Positions 41,143-47,888 of a stretch of 47,888 bases of DNA are shown here, piece by piece; positions within the stretch are counted from its first letter, which is position 1; every line of letters begins with the position of its first letter. The DNA comes from Bacteroidota bacterium (GTDB lineage: Bacteria; Bacteroidota; Bacteroidia; Chitinophagales; Chitinophagaceae). The notes under the pieces were generated by a model. The model did no database searches. It was not told the origin of the DNA and was given only the letters and a program-made list of their open reading frames with translations. A program made the position numbers and the translations under genes. The stretch spans positions 1 through 47,888 of the forward strand of contig JAKIZK010000009.1 of the NCBI GenBank assembly GCA_022708055.1, read 5' to 3'.

Positions 41143-42890
41143 TGAAAGCGATTAATAAAATATTTGCTTCAAAATACTGGTGGCTTTTGTTACTGGTTTT
41201 CCTGGTATTGGTCAACTATGCAGCTTCTGTTATTCATACCCGGTTCGATCTTACAAAAGAAAAACGATATACGTTAAGTAAAACAACAAAACATCTCATT
41301 TCGTCTCTGGGCGATAAGGTACAAATTGATGTCTTTTTAAAAGGCGATTTCCCTTCGGGATTTAAAAAATTGGCAGGTACCACAAAAGAATTTCTAAACC
41401 TGCTAAAAGACCGAAACAGCTCCAAAATTAATTTCAGATTTATTGCACCTACCGATGTAATGAATGATGGCCGTACTTTATATGGCGATTCATTGGTGAA
41501 CTTGGGTGCAGTGCCTATTAATCTTACAGTTCAAAAAAAGGAAGGACAAAGCAGTAATATTATTTTCCCGGTTGCTTTATTGCAATACAAAGGAAAACAG
41601 GAACTGGTAAATCTTTATCCCGGAGCCAGCAGCAAAATATCTCAAGAAGAAATTAATAATGCAGAAGCCTTACTGGAATATCAATTTGCAAAGGCATTGG
41701 ATAAAATGAACAGCGACCATAAACCGGCAGTAGCTTATGCTATTGGCAATGGTGAGCCAGTTGATGGCCGCACATATCAAATGGCTACCGCTGTACGATC
41801 AGCGTATCAATTTGGGCTATTGAATTTGCATTCGCTACCCAAAATACCCGATGAAGTAAATGTGTTGATGATAGTCAAACCTGCACAACAATTTTCTGAA
41901 GAAGAAAAACTTAAAATTGACCAGTTTGTAATGCGTGGCGGAAAACTATTGTGCTTTATTGATAATCTGATAGCAGAGCAGGATAGCTTATCTATAAAAC
42001 CGGAAACCATAGCGTATGACCGCAACTTGAATTTGACTGATTTGTTTTTTCGTTATGGTTTGAGGATAAATACCGATTTGGTGATGGATCTTCAATGCGA
42101 TGTGATTCCTTTTGTAGTAGGAGGCACCGCTCAAAACCCGCAAATGGAATTTCTTCCCTGGAATTACTACCCTTTACTGAATGCAAAGAATAGTAAAGTA
42201 ACCAAAGGGCTCGGCTATGTTTCCGGCCGGTTTGTCAATTCTATCGATACCATTGCTGTTAAAGACGTAAGTAAAGAACCACTATTGGTTACCTCACCCA
42301 ATTCAAGAATCATCAGCACGCCTGCATTAATAAGTTTAAACGAAAATAAAACCACACCGCAAGATGCTCAGTTTAGAAAAAATGCAATTCCGGTGGCCAT
42401 GTTGCTCGAAGGTAATTTCACATCTTTATACAGAAACAGACTAACTACTGTACAGCAGGATTCGCTAAAAGCAGCTGGTGAAGTTTTCAAATCATCATCG
42501 CCCGATAATAAAATAATTGTAGTGGCTGATGGCGATATACTTTTTAATGAATTTATACCACCCGCTACTGCCGATGCACAGCCCGAGCCATTGCCAATGG
42601 GCTGGAATAAATACACCTATTCGGAATACCTGAAAAACTCGGAGCAGGGCAAACTTTTTGTACCGGTTGCCAATAAAGATTTTTTATTGAGCTGCCTGGA
42701 ATATCTTACCAGCAATTCAGCCATTAGTAATTTGAAGAACAAAGAGATTGTACTTCGATTACTGGACTCCAAAAAAGTAAGAGAAAATAGAAGTACCTGG
42801 CAGCTTATCAATATCGTGCTTCCTATATTGTTAGTAATACTTGCCGGCTGGATTTACCAGGAAATAAGAAAACGCAAATATGCGGCATAG
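41142..42890 (+). CDS. gldG: Gliding-motility ABC transporter component GldG
   Basis: Partner of GldF; 582 residues. It has an N-terminal anchor (KYWWLLLLVFLVLVNYAASV), a large periplasmic region of the uncharacterised ABC-type transport group (FDLTKEKRYTLSKTTK, DQFVMRGGKLLCFID, IIVVADGDILFNEF), and a C-terminal anchor (IVLPILLVILAGWIYQEIRK). The one-base overlap with gldF implies coupled translation. Confidence 0.93.
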   Translation: MKAINKIFASKYWWLLLLVFLVLVNYAASVIHTRFDLTKEKRYTLSKTTKHLISSLGDKVQIDVFLKGDFPSGFKKLAGTTKEFLNLLKDRNSSKINFRFIAPTDVMNDGRTLYGDSLVNLGAVPINLTVQKKEGQSSNIIFPVALLQYKGKQELVNLYPGASSKISQEEINNAEALLEYQFAKALDKMNSDHKPAVAYAIGNGEPVDGRTYQMATAVRSAYQFGLLNLHSLPKIPDEVNVLMIVKPAQQFSEEEKLKIDQFVMRGGKLLCFIDNLIAEQDSLSIKPETIAYDRNLNLTDLFFRYGLRINTDLVMDLQCDVIPFVVGGTAQNPQMEFLPWNYYPLLNAKNSKVTKGLGYVSGRFVNSIDTIAVKDVSKEPLLVTSPNSRIISTPALISLNENKTTPQDAQFRKNAIPVAMLLEGNFTSLYRNRLTTVQQDSLKAAGEVFKSSSPDNKIIVVADGDILFNEFIPPATADAQPEPLPMGWNKYTYSEYLKNSEQGKLFVPVANKDFLLSCLEYLTSNSAISNLKNKEIVLRLLDSKKVRENRSTWQLINIVLPILLVILAGWIYQEIRKRKYAA

Positions 42891-42905
42891 CTCATAAGCT
42901 ACTAC

Positions 42906-42913
42906 TATCTTTG
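42906..42913 (+). promoter_or_regulatory. Candidate TAnnTTTG -7 element for terC
   Basis: Exact match TATCTTTG, 16 nt before the ATG at 42930, giving a very short 5' leader. No clear -33 TTG was seen. Confidence 0.4.
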
Positions 42914-42929
42914 TACATTATAATACTGC

Positions 42930-43886
42930 ATGACAACAGAGCAAATAACCTATATCGTTTTTGGAGGTGTTTTAATTTTAGCCTTAATATTTGACCTCGG
43001 CCTTTTAAGTAAGAAAGGAAAGAAAGTAACCATTCGGCAAGCATTGTTCCAAACCTTTTTTTGGGTGGGACTTGCATTAGGCTTTTTTGTGTTTATGTGG
43101 ATTGAAAACGGTCAAAGCCTGGCGCTGCAATACCTCAGTGGTTATTTAATGGAATGGAGCCTGAGTATTGACAATATTTTTGTTTTCATTCTTATTTTTT
43201 CAGCATTTTCTGTCAAGGAAAAATATTTCAGCCGGGTATTATTGATTGGTATATTGATGGCCATTGTTTTTAGAATCATTTTCATTACGGTAGGTGTTGC
43301 GTTGGTTGAAAAATTTCATTGGATATTGTATGTGTTCGGTGTTTTTCTGGTTTATACCGGCTATAAAATGTTTACAGCTACTGATGATGAAGAGTTCAAT
43401 CCACAGGATAGTAAAATTTATAAATTCTTAAAGCGTTTTTTGCCGCTGGTGCCTCACGATGGTGAAGGCAGGTATAGAATTGTTGAAAACGGAAAACCAG
43501 TTTATACTACTTTATTTGTCGTAGTCATTATGCTGGCTGCTATCGATCTGGTTTTTGCATTGGATTCTATACCGGCTGTAATGGGAATTTCGCAGGATAA
43601 GTTAGTAATCTATACGTCAAACATTTTTGCAGTATTAGGTCTTCGTTCTCTTTTCTTTTTATTGAGAGGGGCGGTTAGTAAGTTTGATTATCTGCAGCAA
43701 GGTATTGCCATTGTATTGGTTTTCATTGGTCTAAAAATGCTCTGTGAAAAATGGATCAGTCAGGTGTTGGATAAAAACACACAGGTATTTATTTCCTTAG
43801 GCGTAATCATGATTTGTATTTCCGGTTCTATTTTCTATTCAATATTCATGCACAAGAAAGGACTGCCACCGGAGGTAAAAGAATAA
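42930..43886 (+). CDS. TerC family membrane protein (Alx-like)
   Basis: A 318-residue membrane protein with about nine helices. TerC motifs are clear: LMEWSLSIDNIFVFILIF and AIDLVFALDSIPAVMGIS, each with an acidic residue in the membrane. Family members such as Alx and MntP-like proteins handle manganese or support metalation of exported proteins. It appears to have its own promoter, and its stop is 13 bp before murF-alr. Confidence 0.92.
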   Translation: MTTEQITYIVFGGVLILALIFDLGLLSKKGKKVTIRQALFQTFFWVGLALGFFVFMWIENGQSLALQYLSGYLMEWSLSIDNIFVFILIFSAFSVKEKYFSRVLLIGILMAIVFRIIFITVGVALVEKFHWILYVFGVFLVYTGYKMFTATDDEEFNPQDSKIYKFLKRFLPLVPHDGEGRYRIVENGKPVYTTLFVVVIMLAAIDLVFALDSIPAVMGISQDKLVIYTSNIFAVLGLRSLFFLLRGAVSKFDYLQQGIAIVLVFIGLKMLCEKWISQVLDKNTQVFISLGVIMICISGSIFYSIFMHKKGLPPEVKE

Positions 43887-43898
43887 GTAAATGAATCA

Positions 43899-46286
43899 GT
43901 GGAGTATGCGATTAGTCATATTGCAAAAATTATTGGCACCCGGCCGGTTATTGTCAATGAAACCGTAATTGATATACTGTTGCTTGACAGTCGCAAGGTC
44001 TTTGCACCCGTTCGTTCATTATTTTTTGCATTGAAAAGTCCTCGTAGAAACGGACATCATTTTATTTCGCCCTTATATCATATAGGTGTAAGAAATTTTG
44101 TGGTGGATGAAGCGGTTGACATTTCTCTATATCCCGATGCAAATTTTTTAAGGGTTGACAATTGTGTGCACGCATTGCAGCAATTGGCTACTGCACATAG
44201 AAATCTTTTTTCCATTCCGGTAATTGGTATAACAGGAAGCAATGGCAAAACCATTGTAAAAGAATGGCTCTATCAGTTGTTGCAGGACGATTTTAATATT
44301 GTACGCAGTCCAAAAAGCTATAATTCGCAGATCGGTGTACCACTTAGTTTATGGCAAATGAATGATAAGCATACATTGGCCATATTTGAGGCCGGCATTT
44401 CACAACCGGGTGAAATGGAAAAACTAGAAAAAATGATTCGGCCCACCATAGGTCTGCTCACCAATATTGGAGAAGCACACAGCGAAGGATTTGCCGACGC
44501 AGCGCATAAAGAAAAGGAAAAAAGAATTTTGTTTCAACATTGCGGCTTAAAAAAGCCGGCTACCGATATTACAATTCAAAAGCAGTTGACGCATACCGAA
44601 ATCGGATATTGTATAGCGCACAATCCCGCACAACATTTTTTATTTACAATTCCTTTTACTGATGATGCTTCAATCCAAAACGCAATATCTTGTCTGCAAA
44701 TATTATTGCAACTCAACATAAAGCCGGAAGCGATTGCCAGCAGCATGCTAAAACTGCATCCGGTATCTATGCGGCTGGAGTTAAAGAAAGGCATCAATAA
44801 TTGTATCGTTGTAAATGATAGTTATAGCGCAGATCTTAGTTCACTTGAAATTGCCTTGGGATTTTTAAATCAACAATCCGGCGACAAACGAAAAACGGTT
44901 ATTCTAACTGATTTTTTACAGAGTGCAATGCCCGACCAGGAATTGTTTACATGGGTAATAGAGTTGCTCGAACGAAATCAGATAAGCCGCCTTATCGGGA
45001 TTGGAGAAAGAATTGAAAAATCGCTAAGTGGTTATCATTCGTTGATTGCAATTGAATTATTTGCAACCAAAGAAAAATTTTTGGAACAATTTCTTTCTTC
45101 TCGATTTAAGGATGAAGCTATATTGATAAAAGGTGCCCGTGTATTTGAACTGGAAGACTTAGTACAACTGCTGGAATTAAAAACCCATCAAACCGTATTG
45201 GAAATAAACCTGAATGCAATTGTTCACAACCTGAAAGCATATCAGCGTATTTTAAAACCCAATACGAAAGTAATGGCTATGGTAAAAGCATTTGCTTATG
45301 GAAGTGGTGGTGCCGAAATAGCAGGCGTGCTACAGTTTAATAATGTAGATTATTTGGGAGTGGCCTATGCCGATGAGGGTGTAGAACTGCGCAAAGCCGG
45401 CATTTTGCTCCCCATTATGGTAATGAACCCCGAGCCTTCCGCATTCGAAAAAATGGTAGCACACCATTTGGAACCCGAGCTTTACTCTTTTGAAATCTTG
45501 CATCAGTTTGAACTTTTTTTAAAGCAAGAGGGTTTTAGTTTTTATCCCATTCATCTGGAAATAGAAACCGGTATGAACCGTTTGGGTTTTGCCATTTCCG
45601 ATCTTGATAAACTTGTAACTGCTTTATTAAGTACCGATGCTTTTAAGCTACAATCGGTATTTACACACCTGGCAGCTAGTGAAGAAGCAGCCCATGATGC
45701 TTTTTCTATGGAGCAGTATCAACGATTTGAGAAAGCCGTTTCATTATTAAAAACAAGGACCGGCTTCACCTTCATCAGTCATATTGCAAATTCTGCTGCG
45801 GCCATCAGGCATCCGCAAATGCAAATGGATATGGTGAGGCTGGGCATAGGATTGTATGGAGTGGATAGCGCTGCCTCCGAAAAATTAAACCTGCAAACCG
45901 TAGCCACATTAAAATCAACCATTGCGCAATTAAAGAAACTGGAGAAAGGTGATACAGTGAGTTATAATAGAAAAGGTGTAGTGGAAAACAATGCTACGAT
46001 TGCAACCATTCGTCTGGGTTATGCTGATGGTTTCCCACGACGCCTGGGCAATGGAGCCGGGCAGGTATGGGTCAATGGAAAAAGGGTTCCGGTTATTGGT
46101 ACCGTATGTATGGATATGTTTATGGTTGATGTTTCGAATATTGAAAATGTAAAAGCCGGAGACACTGTTATTATTTTTGGAAAGGAATTGCCGGTAGTGG
46201 ATATTGCAAGTGCGGCCCAAACGATTCCTTATGAAATCATGACCGGTATTTCGCAAAGAGTAAAAAGGGTTTATTATGAAGAATAA
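43899..46286 (+). CDS. Bifunctional UDP-MurNAc-tripeptide:D-Ala-D-Ala ligase / alanine racemase
   Basis: A 795-residue fusion, the usual Bacteroidota form. Residues 1-420 are MurF, with ATP-binding GITGSNGKTIVKEWL at 110-124, adding D-Ala-D-Ala to the peptidoglycan precursor. Residues 425-795 are alanine racemase, with PLP Lys463 in MAMVKAFAYGSGG and the second-domain Tyr region TVSYNRKGVVENN. The start is a GTG at 43899, the only in-frame start after the upstream stop that keeps the N-terminus. The fusion couples D-Ala formation with its use. Confidence 0.96.
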   Translation: MEYAISHIAKIIGTRPVIVNETVIDILLLDSRKVFAPVRSLFFALKSPRRNGHHFISPLYHIGVRNFVVDEAVDISLYPDANFLRVDNCVHALQQLATAHRNLFSIPVIGITGSNGKTIVKEWLYQLLQDDFNIVRSPKSYNSQIGVPLSLWQMNDKHTLAIFEAGISQPGEMEKLEKMIRPTIGLLTNIGEAHSEGFADAAHKEKEKRILFQHCGLKKPATDITIQKQLTHTEIGYCIAHNPAQHFLFTIPFTDDASIQNAISCLQILLQLNIKPEAIASSMLKLHPVSMRLELKKGINNCIVVNDSYSADLSSLEIALGFLNQQSGDKRKTVILTDFLQSAMPDQELFTWVIELLERNQISRLIGIGERIEKSLSGYHSLIAIELFATKEKFLEQFLSSRFKDEAILIKGARVFELEDLVQLLELKTHQTVLEINLNAIVHNLKAYQRILKPNTKVMAMVKAFAYGSGGAEIAGVLQFNNVDYLGVAYADEGVELRKAGILLPIMVMNPEPSAFEKMVAHHLEPELYSFEILHQFELFLKQEGFSFYPIHLEIETGMNRLGFAISDLDKLVTALLSTDAFKLQSVFTHLAASEEAAHDAFSMEQYQRFEKAVSLLKTRTGFTFISHIANSAAAIRHPQMQMDMVRLGIGLYGVDSAASEKLNLQTVATLKSTIAQLKKLEKGDTVSYNRKGVVENNATIATIRLGYADGFPRRLGNGAGQVWVNGKRVPVIGTVCMDMFMVDVSNIENVKAGDTVIIFGKELPVVDIASAAQTIPYEIMTGISQRVKRVYYEE

Positions 46287-46352
46287 TCGGTTTATCAGTT
46301 ATCAGTTCTTTCACTTATTCCCTACATCATTCTTATTATATTTGCTCCCGCT

Positions 46353-47069
46353 ATGAAGTCATTGAAGTTGAAGTACGTTGCGCTGATAATTGCTATCATT
46401 ATTTTAGCAGATCAGGCAGTAAAAATCTGGATAAAAACGAATTACGAAGTTGGTCAGGAAACGCATGTACTGGGCCTTTCCTGGTTTCGGTTACATTTTA
46501 TAGAAAACTCGGGTATGGCCTGGGGTTTGAAATTTTGGGGCGAAACCGGAAAAGTGATTCTCACCTTGTTCAGATTAGCTGCTGTCATCTTTGGCGTTTG
46601 GTATTTGAAAAAAATTGTAAAGGAAAAATATACCAGAGGGTTTATCATTTGTGCTGCACTCATTTTTGCCGGTGCATTGGGCAATTTGATTGACAGTATG
46701 TTTTACGGATTGATTTTTGACAAAGGACTGGTGTATAGCGCTGCCATTCATGATTATCTGCCACCTTATGATGGGCTTGCTAAATTCTCAACAGCGGGTT
46801 ATTCCTCATTTTTGCATGGTAGTGTTGTTGATATGTTTTATTTCCCCATTTTAGAAAACAAAACTTTTCCTTCCTGGTTGCCATTTGTAGGCGGCGAAAG
46901 ATTTACTTTCTTCAATGCCATTTTCAATATTGCAGATGCTTCTATTTCGGTAGGCGTGCTTACGCTTTTATTTTTTCAAAAAAGAATTTATAAAAAAATT
47001 AAAGCCGACGATCATAAAGCTGTAACCGAAACCAACACGGAAGTAAACGATAAATTGCAGGTGCTTTAA
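46353..47069 (+). CDS. lspA: Lipoprotein signal peptidase (signal peptidase II)
   Basis: Membrane aspartyl protease that removes lipoprotein signal peptides. It has 238 residues against about 165 in E. coli. Catalytic Asp160 (HGSVVDMFYFP) and Asp195 (FNIADASISVG) are present, as are ENSGMAWG and AGALGNLIDS. The extra length is an insertion of about 40 residues between GNLID and VVDM (roughly 117-155), plus a short insert before FNIAD. Several lipoproteins in the window are potential substrates. The stop overlaps that of the convergent T9SS gene by 3 bp. Confidence 0.95.
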   Translation: MKSLKLKYVALIIAIIILADQAVKIWIKTNYEVGQETHVLGLSWFRLHFIENSGMAWGLKFWGETGKVILTLFRLAAVIFGVWYLKKIVKEKYTRGFIICAALIFAGALGNLIDSMFYGLIFDKGLVYSAAIHDYLPPYDGLAKFSTAGYSSFLHGSVVDMFYFPILENKTFPSWLPFVGGERFTFFNAIFNIADASISVGVLTLLFFQKRIYKKIKADDHKAVTETNTEVNDKLQVL

Positions 47070-47888
47070 CGATACTGTTTATATACTTTCTGCTGAATAC
47101 TCGTTTGATTGTTTTTTATTGAAAGGAAGTAGATGCCTGAGGCTAATATATTCGTATTCCCGATCTCCACCCGATTTTCACCTCTTTGCAACATAATATT
47201 TTTTCTCATGATCATTCTTCCGTTTTGATCGATCAATGATGCTACAGCTCCGGCATCTTCTGCATTATTGAATAAACTAAATTCCAGTTTTTCGGCAAAT
47301 GGATTTACAACTGTCAAAAAGGTGATTTTCCCATTTTCACCATTTAATAAAATTGTTTTTGAATAATAATATTGTCCCTGATTGTTTATTATTTTAATTC
47401 TGTAGAAAGTTTTGCCGGCGACATGCAGATCAGTAAAAGTATAATGAGTTACTCCCGGATGGTTGTAGCTGAATTGGCTTCCGGTTTTTGTAAAATGAAG
47501 CCCGTCAACACTTTTTTCTATTTCATAAATGTATGCCTCTGCTTCATTTTCTGTTGCCCATTTCAAAATTGCAGTACTTCCATTTTTTTCTCCTTTGAAA
47601 GAAATGAGTTTTACTGCAAGTGGAATCTGGCAGTCTATTACTTCTAAAGTAATGATAGAAGTATTGTCGGTAAAACTACAATCAGGATTTGCCAGATTTC
47701 CTAATGTGGTTGCAACGATCAGTCGGTACATATCTCCATTGTCCGCCAGCGTTGTTGCAGTTGGTGGTATATTATAAGTGGACACATATTCCCAGGCACT
47801 GCCATTCCATAATGGGACAACTGGCCCGGTTGGTGCAGTTACATCAGTCCATGTACCACCTCCATCAGTACTTCGCTGCCATTTGTAA
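47066..47888 (-). CDS. Secreted T9SS cargo protein, N-terminus beyond the window edge
   Basis: The reading frame is open to the right edge, so only the last 273 or so codons are seen. It starts with a repeat-like module (YKWQRSTDGGGTWTDV), goes through a linker (ISFKGEKNGSTAILKWATEN, a common lead-in to sorting domains) and ends in a T9SS C-terminal domain (VEIGNTNILASGIYFLSI, ending KVYKQYR). It resembles the visible end of the S8 protease gene in domain style but belongs to another protein. An internal Met at 47785 is not the real start, because coding sequence continues upstream of it. Confidence 0.85.
   Translation of the reverse strand, partial: YKWQRSTDGGGTWTDVTAPTGPVVPLWNGSAWEYVSTYNIPPTATTLADNGDMYRLIVATTLGNLANPDCSFTDNTSIITLEVIDCQIPLAVKLISFKGEKNGSTAILKWATENEAEAYIYEIEKSVDGLHFTKTGSQFSYNHPGVTHYTFTDLHVAGKTFYRIKIINNQGQYYYSKTILLNGENGKITFLTVVNPFAEKLEFSLFNNAEDAGAVASLIDQNGRMIMRKNIMLQRGENRVEIGNTNILASGIYFLSIKNNQTSIQQKVYKQYR

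Noticed and set aside
46292..46307. Direct repeat TTATCAGTTATCAGTT in the alr-lspA gap
   Set aside because: Two copies of a 7-mer only; too short to call a repeat family from this window.
1..47888. CRISPR arrays, tRNA or rRNA genes, insertion sequences, prophage
   Set aside because: No regularly spaced repeats, no recognisable tRNA or rRNA sequence, and no transposase, integrase or phage structural gene was seen on either strand.

Overview
The window is an AT-rich chromosomal segment from a member of the Bacteroidota, most likely near Chitinophagaceae (the family is inference). The evidence is: two genes for type IX secretion (T9SS) cargo with C-terminal sorting domains at the two ends, gliding genes gldF-gldG, a MurF-alanine racemase fusion, a methylmalonyl-CoA epimerase, and promoters of the Bacteroidota TAnnTTTG class. 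No tRNA, rRNA, CRISPR array, insertion sequence or prophage was seen.

Layout. 1-10.2 kb: a very large secreted S8 protease (C-terminus cut by the window edge), the repair factor Mfd, a small lipoprotein and a ferredoxin-NADP reductase-like flavoprotein. 10.2-11.1 kb: a gene-poor stretch with one doubtful ORF. 11.1-21.4 kb: respiratory complex I in the order nuoA-B-C-D-H-I-J-K-L-M-N with no nuoE, F or G, followed by two small accessory genes; three gaps of this operon carry copies of a dispersed repeat. 22.2-25.2 kb: a tryptophanase and a tyrosine phenol-lyase in tandem, preceded by a candidate Trp-containing leader peptide and an 11-bp inverted repeat. 25.2-33.8 kb: an accessory island suggesting nitrosative or iron-sulfur stress: an Rrf2 regulator, a MIP18/SufT-like protein, an NnrS-like membrane protein, a DUF1858-DUF2249 protein, a DUF2249-RIC di-iron repair protein, an FMN-binding protein, a ferredoxin, a U32 protein, a DGC-acyltransferase fusion, a 6-pyruvoyl-tetrahydropterin synthase/QueD-like protein and a second Rrf2 regulator. 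33.8-47.9 kb: mostly core genes: a GNAT enzyme, acpP-fabF-rnc, a lipoprotein, mce, iscS-iscU-iscA, gldF-gldG, terC, murF-alr, lspA and the tail of a second T9SS cargo gene.

How it fits together. Iron-sulfur chemistry recurs: complex I subunits B and I, the Isc assembly genes, a monocluster ferredoxin, a U32 protein with conserved cysteines, and two Rrf2 regulators with the three-cysteine signature of cluster-binding members. RIC, DUF2249 and NnrS-like proteins are associated with nitric oxide damage and its repair, so the 25-34 kb island is best read as a sensing and repair module. Palindromes next to TAnnTTTG elements are candidate operators. The most notable possible new element is the arrangement upstream of the tryptophanase gene: a TAnnTTTG promoter, a 14-codon ORF with one Trp codon and a Pro next to its end, then an inverted repeat whose second arm ends 4 nt before the tryptophanase start codon. 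It resembles TnaC-type control in general plan, but it is untested.
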